This document shows positions 41,557-50,533 of a stretch of DNA of 64,000 nucleotides, one piece after another. The notes beneath the pieces are model-generated. The model was not told the DNA's origin, made no database searches, and worked only from the letters and a program-made list of their open reading frames with translations. The translations under genes and the position numbers were made by a program. The stretch's first letter is position 1, and every line of letters starts with the position of its first letter. Source of the stretch: Phycisphaeraceae bacterium (lineage in GTDB: Bacteria; Planctomycetota; Phycisphaerae; Phycisphaerales; SM1A02); NCBI GenBank assembly GCA_015709595.1, contig CP054178.1, positions 310,001 to 374,000 of the forward strand. Direction: 5' to 3'.

Positions 41557-42264
41557 TCAATACCCTCCCGAGCGCATGCGGTCGATGCTCTCGGGAAACG
41601 GATATGACGCAAAAACACCTGTGGGAGCCAGTTCCCACATGGCCACGGCGGGGTAGACATCGCCATGGAAGCCCGCCTGGAACATGGTTCGCAGGACGGT
41701 CTCGAAACTGGGCTCCTCGCCGCGCTGATCCATCAGGCGATTGGACTTGGCGCCGAGGAAGCTCACCGAGCAGGCGGGCAGGCGGTCGTGGCGGCCTTCG
41801 AGCATCTGGGCCGCGATGCGAAATCCGGCCGCCAGATTGTCGATGGTGAAGCATTCCTGCCCGCGCGGGCGCAGCAGGGCGAAGACCTCCACCGCATCCA
41901 GGTCGTACTTGAGCACGTACACCTCGTGCGGCCTGGCGTTGCTGGCGATCAGCCGGGCGTGCTGCGTGATCGACTGCGTGTTCCACTGGCTGGTGGGCAG
42001 CAGCGCGGCCAGCTGGCTGACGATGCCGTGGGCGTTGTCATCCGGGTTGACGCCGCAGATCAGCGTACGGTACCGCCGGGCCAGCAGGTCGGTGAGCAGA
42101 TGCTGACCCCAGAGAATGCGGATGCGCGGCTGACGGACAGCGCTGCGCGGGTCACCGGCGGGCAGGAGCACCACCCGGTCGGACCGCTTGTCCGCCTGCA
42201 TGAGCAGGTCGGCCTCGTCGTCGTAGATTCGCAGGGGCTTCTCGGCGGCTGCGGCTGGGCTCAT
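41557..42264 (-). CDS. hypothetical protein, 235 aa
   Basis: ATG 42264 has GGAGG seven bases upstream. The protein is soluble with mixed alpha/beta prediction: KPLRIYDDEADLLMQADKRS, RVVLLPAGDP, RYRTLICGVNPDDNA, YDLDAVEVFALLRPRGQECF. No known motif is recognised. It is divergent from the W-x-D protein gene, which starts 199 bases away, so a shared regulatory region is possible. Whether it belongs to that locus is open. Confidence 0.5.
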   Translation of the reverse strand: MSPAAAAEKPLRIYDDEADLLMQADKRSDRVVLLPAGDPRSAVRQPRIRILWGQHLLTDLLARRYRTLICGVNPDDNAHGIVSQLAALLPTSQWNTQSITQHARLIASNARPHEVYVLKYDLDAVEVFALLRPRGQECFTIDNLAAGFRIAAQMLEGRHDRLPACSVSFLGAKSNRLMDQRGEEPSFETVLRTMFQAGFHGDVYPAVAMWELAPTGVFASYPFPESIDRMRSGGY

Positions 42265-42463
42265 GGCGACCTCCTGCCGAAGGGGCACAATGAAGGCACT
42301 GTACCGCGTCGGCTGGGGGCGAACAAGGATCGGCTGGGACAACGCGGCGGGCTTTGATCGCCGCAGCTCTCATGCCCATCCGCTCCCCCGTTCCGGCCGT
42401 CTGATACCATGCAACACGCCCGTGGGCCGGTTCGTAGGATCCTCGGGCGACTGGGAGGTCCGC

Positions 42464-42736
42464 ATGGCCAAGGCGATTGTCGATCCGGGCGAACTCCGGC
42501 GGTTCGCGCACACGCTCAAGCAGTTCAACAATGACCTGCAGGCCCGCATGGCCGCGCTGCACGGTCAGATGATCGGGCTGAGCGCCAGTTGGCGCGATCA
42601 GGAGCAGCGCAAATTCGCCGAGGAGTTCGAGCAGACGATGAAGGTCGTCGCCCGCTTCATCGACGTGTCCAATGAGCACGTGCCATTCCTGCTGCGCAAG
42701 GCCGAGCGCGTGGAGGAGTATCTTCAGCAGCGGTAG
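42464..42736 (+). CDS. WXG100-like small helical protein (W-x-D variant)
   Basis: The protein has 90 residues, with ATG 42464 and GGGAGG just upstream. It is predicted as two helices: residues 8-40 (GELRRFAHTLKQFNNDLQAR) and 46-90 (QEQRKFAEEFEQTMKVVARF), joined at the turn ASWRDQ. The Trp43-Arg-Asp turn stands where WXG100 proteins such as EsxA have W-x-G, and Phe51-Ala52 follow eight residues later. Such proteins are dimeric substrates or chaperones of type VII secretion. No signal peptide. It is the first gene of the set ending at 49507, which includes an EssC/FtsK-like ATPase. Confidence 0.65.
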   Translation: MAKAIVDPGELRRFAHTLKQFNNDLQARMAALHGQMIGLSASWRDQEQRKFAEEFEQTMKVVARFIDVSNEHVPFLLRKAERVEEYLQQR

Positions 42737-42845
42737 CGGGCCGAGGCGCGAAACGCTGGGTATTGGCTGCTGGATGCCGTCTCCTTCCGTCCGGCTTCTG
42801 ATGACTTCCGACCTCTGATTGGCGACTCCTGTCTTCTTCCCTCAT

Positions 42846-43949
42846 ATGTCCAGTCGGGCTCACGTCAGTTCGATCGACGCCTTGCGGACGTTCCGAGCCG
42901 CGGTGCTCAAGTTCATCGACGCGGCGGACAAGGCGGTCAGCGAGGCGGAATCGGAGCTGCAGCGCGTGCAGGACTGGCTGACGAATGATCGACCGGTGTT
43001 CTGGAAGGGCGAACTGCGCCGCCGCGAGCAGGACGTGGCGCGGGCACGTGACGAGCTGCGCCGCGTGCAGTGGACGATCGGCGATCACAAACCGGCCGCG
43101 GTGGAGCAGAAGAAGGCGCTCAAGAAGGCGGAGGGGCGGCTGGAAGAGGCGCGGCAGAAGATCGCGGCCGTTCAGCGCTGGCGCGTGCTCTTCGACCGGG
43201 CGGTCAACGAGTACAAGGGGCAGATTCAGCCATGCCGCACCGCGTACGAAGTGGAGCTGCCCGAGGCGGCGGCGCTGCTGTCATCCCTGGCAGGGACGCT
43301 CGATGAATACCTGGCGTTGGCGCCGGCGGAGCTTGAAGGCGAGCTGCGCGAGAACCTGGAGCAGGCGCCGCCCTCGTCAGCCGCTCTGCCCTTCCTCGAC
43401 CGCCCCAAGCCCGCCCAGCGCGCGGCGGAGGCGGCCACGGTGGCCCGCGCCATCGCCATGAAGGCCGTGGTGCTCGACCAGAAGGCGCGGCAGCACCTGG
43501 AGATTCTGCGCGAGGTGTCGGATTTCGTCGTCGCCGCCGGGCACCCAAAGGGTGAGGTCATCCCGGTCTTTGACCGGCTGAAGGCGGAGCGCGAGGCGCC
43601 CAGGCCCGGCGACCTGGTGGTGTACGAGGATGGCGCGCTGCTGGCCGAGGCGATCTTTCTGCACCGACTGCCGGAAAAGGTGGCGGGAGACTCCGGCTGG
43701 TACGTCGGTTCTCTCGTCAGGGAGGACGATGCCCAGGCGCCCCGCGTGGCCCTGGGCGTGACGGCGTCGCGCCTGCTGGCCGCGAGGCCTGAACTGCGCG
43801 AGATCATGGCGTTGCCTCGCGGCTGGCTGGCCACCGTGGAACTGGGGCAGAGAGACGGGGATGGCCAGGGGCCCCGGATCGGACTGGTGCTCGATGAGCA
43901 TGAACGAAACCTGTGGGGGCGAGGACGTGAATCAGGGGCTTCGTCATGA
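42846..43949 (+). CDS. coiled-coil protein with W-K-G motif, type VII-like locus
   Basis: The protein has 367 residues. The first 110 are helical with a W-K-G at 53-55 (NDRPVFWKGELRRREQDVAR) between two helices, resembling an LXG/WXG-type hairpin, followed by a coiled coil (KKALKKAEGRLEEARQKIAA). Residues 150-230 hold Ala/Glu-rich helices, and the last 110 look like a separate beta-rich domain (APRPGDLVVYEDGALLAEAI, GWYVGSLVREDD). No signal or membrane segment. It precedes a second W-x-D protein by an overlapping start. Likely a substrate, chaperone or cytosolic component; no family recognised. Confidence 0.5.
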   Translation: MSSRAHVSSIDALRTFRAAVLKFIDAADKAVSEAESELQRVQDWLTNDRPVFWKGELRRREQDVARARDELRRVQWTIGDHKPAAVEQKKALKKAEGRLEEARQKIAAVQRWRVLFDRAVNEYKGQIQPCRTAYEVELPEAAALLSSLAGTLDEYLALAPAELEGELRENLEQAPPSSAALPFLDRPKPAQRAAEAATVARAIAMKAVVLDQKARQHLEILREVSDFVVAAGHPKGEVIPVFDRLKAEREAPRPGDLVVYEDGALLAEAIFLHRLPEKVAGDSGWYVGSLVREDDAQAPRVALGVTASRLLAARPELREIMALPRGWLATVELGQRDGDGQGPRIGLVLDEHERNLWGRGRESGASS

Positions 43950-44158
43950 GCGTCTCCGTCGGCCGCACCAAGCTCAAGAATGCCCTGCAGGATCTGCTCG
44001 TGAAATGGGAGGAGACGCGGGGCGTTTGGAATGATGTGCGCAGCCAGCAGTTCGCCCGTCAATACCTGGAGCCGCTCGATCCGGCGGTCCGCGCGGCGGT
44101 GGCGGCGATGGATCGCCTGGCGTCCCAGATCGCCCAGGCCGAACGCGATTGCGGGTAG
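43946..44158 (+). CDS. second W-x-D small helical protein
   Basis: The protein has 70 residues, starting at ATG 43946 in the last codons of the preceding gene. Its motif Trp28-Asn-Asp with Phe36-Ala37 (GVWNDVRSQQFARQY) repeats the W-x-D-x5-F-A-x2-[FY] spacing of the protein at 42464. The remainder is helix (DPAVRAAVAAMDRLASQIAQ). Two small WXG100-like partners next to an FtsK/SpoIIIE ATPase are typical of type VII loci. They may form a heterodimer. Confidence 0.6.
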   Translation: MSVSVGRTKLKNALQDLLVKWEETRGVWNDVRSQQFARQYLEPLDPAVRAAVAAMDRLASQIAQAERDCG

Positions 44159-44166
44159 TCGCTACC

Positions 44167-47100
44167 ATGCCTGATTCCGCGACCGTCGATGGAAGCCCCA
44201 TGCCTGACCTCCTGCTCTCCGACATCGAACGAACGGTGATCCGCAACCTGCTGCGGCTGTCCAGCGAACGCGATGCAGGCGAGATGGACATCACCCGTCG
44301 AGGCAAGGCGGAGCGGGCGGCCCTCGACAGGCAGTACGAAGAGCGGCGGCAGCGCCTGCAGCAGCGATTCGAGGCCGACGCCCGCAGCAACGAATCGGAG
44401 CATCAGGCCGCGCGCGAGGAGATCGAAGCACGCTTCGCCGAGGATGCCGCGAAGGACGAGAAGAAATACCGTTCACAGCGGTTCAAGATCAACGAACAGG
44501 CCGATCACGACGAGCTCCAGACGAAAAAGGCGTGGGAGGAGGCCAGGTGGACCGCGGAAACGGTGTACGAGGCCAAGGAGCCGCAGCCCAAGGAGGAGTT
44601 CGAGAAGACCGCCAAGGCGCTGCGCAGCCGGGCGGCGACGTTCCAGGCGATCGAGTCGGAGGCGCTGGAGATTCTCAGGGCCTGCCGCATTCGTCCCAGG
44701 CCGCACACGCCCCCCACGATCTCGATGGCGAGCGCCGAGGCGGGCGAGGCCGCCCGAGTGCTGGAGGACGAGGGCGCCAAGGCGTCGCAGCGACTCCAGG
44801 CGCTGCGCGACGCCTTCCTGCCTCACCTGTTCGAAGGCGCCAGGCCGTTCATGGCGGGATTGCTGCCGTTCGCGGCGGCGGCGGGCCTGGTCGGGTGGCT
44901 GACCGAGTGGAAGTTCAACAACTGGCTGCCGCACGCGGGAATCGCGGCGTTGGCGGCGGCGGTCGTCATGCTGCTGCTGCTGCACGCCCAGGCGCGGAAG
45001 AAGGCCCGGCGCCTGCACGCCGAGCTGCTCGACGCCCTCGCCTCCGCCCGCGCGGCCCGTGAGCGATGCCTCGTGCTGGCCTCGGAAAAGCGCGCCCGCG
45101 AGGAAGCGGAACTGCTCCGCCAGCGCGACGACGATCTGGCCCGCGCGCGGGAAACGCATGAACCGCGCCTGGAGAAAATCCGCACCGTCCGCCGGCAACT
45201 GCTGAAGGAGCTCGACGAGTGGTTCGCGCGACGGAAAGCGGAGTTGAAGGCCGCCCACGACGCCGATCTGGCCGAGTGCGACGCACGCCACGCCACGCGC
45301 CGGGCGGAGATCCTGTCCACCTACGAGTCGGATCGGGCCGCTCTCGAAGCCGAATCCACGGCACGCCGCGCCGCCATCGATGAGCGTGAGAGCCGGGAGT
45401 GGACGACGCTCGAGTCGCAGTGGCGTTCCGGCATGGCCGAGGTGCATCAACTGGTCGCCCGCCTGCGCGAGTTTGACGAGCGGCATGACCGGGCGTGGAA
45501 TGCGGCGGCCTTCGCCGACTGGTCGCCTCCGGGCACCTTCGCGCCCGCGGTGCGCTTCGGAGCGCTGGACGTCAACCTGGCCGCCATTCCCGGCGGCATC
45601 CCTCGCGATGAGCGATTGCTCGACGTTGGTCCGCTCCGCTTCGAGATGCCGGCGATTCTGGACTTCCCGCGCCGCTCCTCGATGCTCATCGAGGCCCACG
45701 ACGGTACGCGCGACCAGGCCGTTGCCACGCTGCAGAACGTGATGGCGCGGCTGCTCACGACCTTTCCGCCCGGCAAGGTGCGCTTCACCATCATCGATCC
45801 CGTGGGGCTGGGGCAGAACTTCGCCGGCTTCATGCATCTGGCCGATTACGAGGAGGCCTTCGTCGCCGACCGCATCTGGACGGAACCGCGCCACATCGAG
45901 CAGCGGCTCACCGACCTGACCGAGCACATGGAGAACGTGATCCAGAAGTACCTGCGCAACGATTTCGAGACGATCACGGACTACAACGAGCACGCGGGCG
46001 AGATCGCCGAGCCCTTTCGATTCCTCGTCATCGCCAACTTTCCCGTCAACTTCACCGAGACGGCGGCGCGACGGCTGGTGAGCATCATCGAAAGCGGTCC
46101 GCGCTGCGGCGTGTACACGCTGATCGCGGTGGACTCACGCCAGCCGCTGCCGCAGGGCGTGTCAATGGACGACCTGCGCAAGGGCGGCGTGGTGCTGGAG
46201 TCGCGCGATGGGCGTCTGACGATGCGGGACGACGATCTGGCCCGCCTGCCGCTGACGCTGGACCCGGCGCCGACACCCGACTTCCTCACCGACATGCTGC
46301 ACACGGTGGGAACGCACGCCAAGCACGCCTCGCGCGTGGAGGTGCCCTTCGAGCACGTGGTTCCCGCGCGTGAGGACTACTGGAGCGGTTCGAGCGATCG
46401 CGAAGTCGCGGTCCCGCTGGGGCGGGCCGGCGCCACCAAGCTTCAGCCCATGGTGCTGGGACGGGGCATCGCGCAGCACGCCCTCATCGCGGGCAAGACG
46501 GGGTCAGGCAAGTCCACGTTGCTGCACGTCATCATCACCAATCTCGCGCTCCACTACCGGCCCGACGAGGTGGAGTTCTACCTGGTGGACTTCAAGAAGG
46601 GCGTGGAGTTCAAGACCTACGCCACCCACGGGCTGCCCCACGCACGGGCGGTCGCGATCGAGTCCGACCGCGAGTTCGGGTTGAGCGTTCTTCAGCGTGT
46701 GGATGCGGAACTCAAGCGCCGAGGGGAAATCTTCCGCAAGCTCGGCGTGCAGGATCTCGCGGGATATCGGCGCACGGGCCATTCGGCTCGCATTCCCCGC
46801 ACGCTGCTCATCATCGACGAGTTCCAGGAGTTCTTCGTCGAGGACGACAAGCTGGCCCAGGACGCCGGGCTGCTGCTCGACCGGCTGGTCCGCCAGGGCC
46901 GCGCCTTCGGCATTCACGTGATCCTCGGCTCGCAGACGCTGGCGGGGGCGTACTCGCTGGCCCGCAGCACGATGGGTCAGATGGCGGTGCGGGTGGCGCT
47001 GCAGTGCAGCGAGGCGGACGCCATGCTGATCCTGGGTGACGACAACACCGCGGCACGCCTGCTTTCCCGTCCCGGCGAGGCCATTTACAACGACCAGGGC

Positions 47101-48111
47101 GGCCTGCTCGAGGGCAACAGCCCCTTCCAGATCGTCTGGCTGCCGGAGGAAGTGCGCGATCGGTATCTGCACGAGGTGTCCGAACTGGCGACGCGCGAGG
47201 GGTACGAGCCGCCCGAGCCGATGATCGTGTTTGAAGGCAACATCCCCGCCGACATCCGTCGCAACGCGGTGCTCCATCGCGTTCTGGCGTCCGGTCCGCC
47301 CGCGCAGCCGCCCGCCGCAGGCGTGGCGTGGATGGGCGATGCGATCGCCATCAAGGATCCCACCGCCGCGGTGTTCCGCCGCCAGAGCGGATGCAACCTG
47401 CTCATCGTCGGCCAGCGTGAGGAGTTCGCGGTGGCCATTCAGGAGGCGGGGATCGTCGGGCTCGCCGCACAGACGCCCGCCGACCGGGGCGTGTTCTACG
47501 TGCTCGACGGTCTGTCGTCGGATTCGCCCCACGCCGGTTCGTTCGAACGGCTGGCCCGCCATCTGCCGCACGACCTGCGCGTGGTGGGATGGCATGACGT
47601 AGAAGGCGCCATGGCCGAGATCGGCGAGGAGCTGGACCGCCGCCGCGCCGCGGGACGACCCGACCCGGCCCCCATCTACCTGTTCATCTGCGGACTGCAC
47701 CGCTTCCGCATGCTCCGGCAGGCGGAAGAGTTCGGCTTCATGTCCTCGTCCTCGGGTGACGAAGGGAAATCGCGAGGCCCGGACAAGATCTTCGGCGAAC
47801 TGCTGCGCGACGGCCCGCCGCTGGGCATGCACGTCATCGCCTGGTGCGACACCCCCAACAACCTGTCGCGCGTGCTCGACCGCGGCGCCATGCGTGAGTT
47901 CGATCTGCGTGTGCTCTTCCAGATGAGCACGACGGATTCCAGCAACCTGATCGACACGCCCATCGCGGGCGCCCTGGGCAACACCCGCGCCATCCTGCAC
48001 AGTGAGGATCTGGGGCTGCTGGAGAAGTTCCGCCCCTACGCCACGCTTGACGAACACTGGGTCGCCGAAATCGGCAAGCAACTGCGCGGTCAGCCGGCCA
48101 ACGTGCAATAG
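44167..48111 (+). CDS. EssC/FtsK-SpoIIIE-like membrane ATPase with three ATPase-like domains
   Basis: The protein has 1314 residues from ATG 44167 (ATG 44200 is an alternative). In order it has a charged coiled coil (1-190), two membrane helices (about 228-246 and 256-274), a second coiled coil (280-450), a degenerate ATPase-like domain without Walker A (about 480-680), and a complete FtsK/SpoIIIE domain. The last carries Walker A GKTGSGKST at 776-784, Walker B RTLLIIDEFQEFF near 875-888 and IHVILGSQTLAGAY. A third domain (about 1055-1300) again lacks a P-loop (GCNLLIVGQREEF). Three tandem ATPase domains after two membrane helices is the EccC/EssC plan of type VII secretion motors. DNA translocation is the alternative. 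Confidence 0.75.
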   Translation: MPDSATVDGSPMPDLLLSDIERTVIRNLLRLSSERDAGEMDITRRGKAERAALDRQYEERRQRLQQRFEADARSNESEHQAAREEIEARFAEDAAKDEKKYRSQRFKINEQADHDELQTKKAWEEARWTAETVYEAKEPQPKEEFEKTAKALRSRAATFQAIESEALEILRACRIRPRPHTPPTISMASAEAGEAARVLEDEGAKASQRLQALRDAFLPHLFEGARPFMAGLLPFAAAAGLVGWLTEWKFNNWLPHAGIAALAAAVVMLLLLHAQARKKARRLHAELLDALASARAARERCLVLASEKRAREEAELLRQRDDDLARARETHEPRLEKIRTVRRQLLKELDEWFARRKAELKAAHDADLAECDARHATRRAEILSTYESDRAALEAESTARRAAIDERESREWTTLESQWRSGMAEVHQLVARLREFDERHDRAWNAAAFADWSPPGTFAPAVRFGALDVNLAAIPGGIPRDERLLDVGPLRFEMPAILDFPRRSSMLIEAHDGTRDQAVATLQNVMARLLTTFPPGKVRFTIIDPVGLGQNFAGFMHLADYEEAFVADRIWTEPRHIEQRLTDLTEHMENVIQKYLRNDFETITDYNEHAGEIAEPFRFLVIANFPVNFTETAARRLVSIIESGPRCGVYTLIAVDSRQPLPQGVSMDDLRKGGVVLESRDGRLTMRDDDLARLPLTLDPAPTPDFLTDMLHTVGTHAKHASRVEVPFEHVVPAREDYWSGSSDREVAVPLGRAGATKLQPMVLGRGIAQHALIAGKTGSGKSTLLHVIITNLALHYRPDEVEFYLVDFKKGVEFKTYATHGLPHARAVAIESDREFGLSVLQRVDAELKRRGEIFRKLGVQDLAGYRRTGHSARIPRTLLIIDEFQEFFVEDDKLAQDAGLLLDRLVRQGRAFGIHVILGSQTLAGAYSLARSTMGQMAVRVALQCSEADAMLILGDDNTAARLLSRPGEAIYNDQGGLLEGNSPFQIVWLPEEVRDRYLHEVSELATREGYEPPEPMIVFEGNIPADIRRNAVLHRVLASGPPAQPPAAGVAWMGDAIAIKDPTAAVFRRQSGCNLLIVGQREEFAVAIQEAGIVGLAAQTPADRGVFYVLDGLSSDSPHAGSFERLARHLPHDLRVVGWHDVEGAMAEIGEELDRRRAAGRPDPAPIYLFICGLHRFRMLRQAEEFGFMSSSSGDEGKSRGPDKIFGELLRDGPPLGMHVIAWCDTPNNLSRVLDRGAMREFDLRVLFQMSTTDSSNLIDTPIAGALGNTRAILHSEDLGLLEKFRPYATLDEHWVAEIGKQLRGQPANVQ

Positions 48112-48220
48112 CGCATCCAACGCATCGCCGCGGCTTGCACTGGGAAGACACCTGTGGTTCACTATCGGCGCCCTGATGGCGCCCGACGCGGGTTGCCGGT
48201 CCTTCCTGTGGAGAAACAAC

Positions 48221-49507
48221 ATGGCCAAGCCCGAACTGACGAGCGCCTGGTGGTCGAAGCACGGCCCCAAAACCCTCAAGACCGGACTGGGCGAGGCGCT
48301 TCGCGCCTACGAGGTGGAGTTCAAGTCATTCCAGTCGTATGCCGCCCAGCCGGGACACGACCACGAAGCCGTTTTCAAGAAGTTGGAGGACGCGCTGGAT
48401 CACGTGAGTGACACGGTCAAGAAGGCCGAGGGCATGTGCAACAAACTGCTGCACAAGGACACGCTGGCCGCGCTGGCCGAGTTCAGGAAGACGCTCATTC
48501 CGCGTGAGGCCCAGCAGTGCATGAAACTCGCCCAGCAGGCCAAGGCGGGGTTCGAAGGCCAACTCAAGCAGATCGGCGTGGAGATCAAGTCGCTTGAGAC
48601 GGAGATCCGCGTCAAGGAGAGAACCATCGACGGCTGGGTCGAGGAGATGACCTCGCTGGAGGCCGAAAGCCGCGTCAAGGCCAAGGACATCATCGCGCAC
48701 GCCACAGCGCAGAACCAGTCGATGGTGTCGCGTACGTTCGACGACGCCGCCCGGATCGGTGATGACATGATGAAGGTCTTTCAGACCGCCAAGGCGCAGG
48801 TGCCCAAGATGGCCGCCGACATCCGCAAGCAGTGGCCGGTGAAGCGTGGCGACAACGTGGTGCCCAAGGGCCACAACTTCGAGAAGCAACTGCAGACGCT
48901 CGACATGCTGGTGATGAACTGGGACGTGAAGTTCGGCACGATCGAAAAACTCAACGAGGCGTTCACGTCCACGTGGAAGACGATCGAATCGGCCCGCACC
49001 GGCTCGCTGAACTCGCGCGATGAGTACGTCCGCATCGTCGAGGCCGACGCCGAGCGCCTGGCGGACGGGCTGACGCGCGTCAACGCCACCGAGGCGCAGC
49101 TGGGGGTCACGCTCTCCGGCATGGGCGAGATGCTGACGAGGACGGAGAAGGCGGTCGGTGAGGAGCGGGCCGCGGAACTGCGCAAGGCCGCTGCCGCGCT
49201 TGTCAGCGCGCAGGGACTGCACAAGCAGTTCACCAAGGAGCTGCTGGCGTTCGAGAAGACCTACGAGAGCACCATCGGCGGCTATCCCCCGTTCGTCAAC
49301 GACAAGGACAAGGACTTCGCCCGCCCGCTCAAGAACATCAAGGCGATGGGCAAGTTCATCGATGACAACAAGCAGGGCGCGCTGGACTCCTCGAAGAAGA
49401 TCAAGGAGCGGGAGGCCCGGCTCAAGGAACTGGTGGCCGGCGCGGTGCAGGACAAGAAATCAGGGGGCGATTCCCCGAAGACCCGGCCGCGATCGACGTC
49501 GCGGTGA
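48221..49507 (+). CDS. coiled-coil protein, last gene of the type VII-like set
   Basis: The protein has 428 residues from ATG 48221. It begins KPELTSAWWSKHGPKTLKTG and is almost wholly helical, with heptads and many Lys/Glu residues (KLEDALDHVSDTVKKAEGMC, KSLETEIRVKERTIDGWVEE). It has no membrane segment or signal peptide, and a Lys/Ser-rich basic tail. An LXG-like or chaperone role is possible because it directly follows the EssC-like gene by 109 bases; a terminal toxin domain is not recognisable. No family found. Confidence 0.5.
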   Translation: MAKPELTSAWWSKHGPKTLKTGLGEALRAYEVEFKSFQSYAAQPGHDHEAVFKKLEDALDHVSDTVKKAEGMCNKLLHKDTLAALAEFRKTLIPREAQQCMKLAQQAKAGFEGQLKQIGVEIKSLETEIRVKERTIDGWVEEMTSLEAESRVKAKDIIAHATAQNQSMVSRTFDDAARIGDDMMKVFQTAKAQVPKMAADIRKQWPVKRGDNVVPKGHNFEKQLQTLDMLVMNWDVKFGTIEKLNEAFTSTWKTIESARTGSLNSRDEYVRIVEADAERLADGLTRVNATEAQLGVTLSGMGEMLTRTEKAVGEERAAELRKAAAALVSAQGLHKQFTKELLAFEKTYESTIGGYPPFVNDKDKDFARPLKNIKAMGKFIDDNKQGALDSSKKIKEREARLKELVAGAVQDKKSGGDSPKTRPRSTSR

Positions 49508-49817
49508 CACGGGCTTTCACCACGTCGCCGCGCCGGGTTCTGGACCGTCACGAGACGAATCGGCCCAGCATCGCCAGGGGGAAACCGGGTCAGCCGACCC
49601 GGCCCATCCGCAGGCGCGACATGGAAGTCGAGCCGCCCGGCGGAGCGGGCACAAGGAATATCGGAGATTTCCGCGTGAGATCAGCATCCGATGGGGTATA
49701 CTGCCCTTGATGGGCCTCGTGCCCGGCCCGGCAGGCGCAGGGCGTGGCCCACAGGTCGCTGATCCCCTTGGCGGGGTGATCCGAGTAGAGCATCCTGGAG
49801 TTTTCAAAGGAGAGAGC
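49508..49817 (+). promoter_or_regulatory. 310-bp gap with promoter of the PEP-CTERM gene
   Basis: No gene is supported. A possible sigma-70 promoter for the next gene is GTGAGA (49675-49680), a 16-base spacer and TATACT (49697-49702), followed by a leader of about 110 bases with ribosome site AAAGGAGAG. Nothing else was recognised. Confidence 0.45.
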
Positions 49818-50432
49818 ATGAAAGCAACGCACATCGCTTCGCTGGTCGCCGCGGGCCTGCTGGCCGTGACCGGCGCGGCCCACGCTGACACCTATGGCAA
49901 CACCAACCCGTTCGAGACGCAGTCGAGCCACTCACCCAACTTCGTTCTGGGCGTCAGGGTGAACATCCCGGTCAATGGCTTTACCGTGACGAGTTTCGGG
50001 ATGATGTACGGGCACGAGAACTTCACCCCCAACACCTCGAACGCCATCTTCGGTCTCTACACCTCTGATGGCAATGGTCTGCCCCAGACGCTGGTGGCGG
50101 TGACCAACCCGATCAACCTCAACGCGCAGCAGACGTACGACAACATTGCGTTCACGTCGACGCCGACCATCAACTCTGGCACCTACTGGATGATGGCGTT
50201 GTACGAATCACTGGCCAGCCCGCGCATGGGCCTGCAGGATCCCAACTCGCTGGTGGCGTACTGGTCCAACCCCTACGCCAACGGCATGCCAGCCACCGCT
50301 CCGGCCATCACCACCTACACCGGCCAGAACTTCAACTACTGGATCAACGGCAGCGTCGTGCCGGCCCCGGGGGCTCTGGCGGCCTTCGGCGTGATGGGAC
50401 TGCTCGGCGTTCGCCGGCGGCGGTCCAACTGA
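49818..50432 (+). CDS. PEP-CTERM-like secreted protein
   Basis: The protein has 204 residues. A Sec signal (IASLVAAGLLAVTGAAHA) precedes a beta-rich, Asn/Thr-rich body (PNTSNAIFGLYTSDGNGLPQ), and the C-terminus is a sorting tag of short Pro motif, membrane helix and basic end: VVPAPGALAAFGVMGLLGVR then RRRSN. This is the PEP-CTERM pattern of planctomycetes, in which an exosortase cuts the protein and joins it to the surface. No exosortase is in the window. AAAGGAGAG lies before ATG 49818. Confidence 0.72.
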   Translation: MKATHIASLVAAGLLAVTGAAHADTYGNTNPFETQSSHSPNFVLGVRVNIPVNGFTVTSFGMMYGHENFTPNTSNAIFGLYTSDGNGLPQTLVAVTNPINLNAQQTYDNIAFTSTPTINSGTYWMMALYESLASPRMGLQDPNSLVAYWSNPYANGMPATAPAITTYTGQNFNYWINGSVVPAPGALAAFGVMGLLGVRRRRSN

Positions 50433-50457
50433 TCCCGCTTCCTCGCCCGTGAGACTG

Positions 50458-50492
50458 CAAGGCGCGGCCCAACAGCCGCGCCTTGTTTTTTG
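50458..50492 (+). terminator. strong intrinsic terminator
   Basis: CAAGGCGCGGC pairs perfectly with GCCGCGCCTTG around a six-base loop, followed by seven T. It ends transcription of the PEP-CTERM gene. The opposing glycosyltransferase gene ends at 50534; reading from that side no A/T tract is present, so it works mainly on the plus strand. Confidence 0.85.
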
Positions 50493-50533
50493 GCATTGGC
50501 GACGCCGCCCGGCGTCGCGAAAGGTGAATGCGA

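Noticed and set aside
42464-49507. A canonical ESX/T7SS locus
   Set aside because: No EccB, EccD, EccE, EsaA, EssA or EssB-type membrane gene is seen, so only a type VII-like or distantly related system can be claimed.
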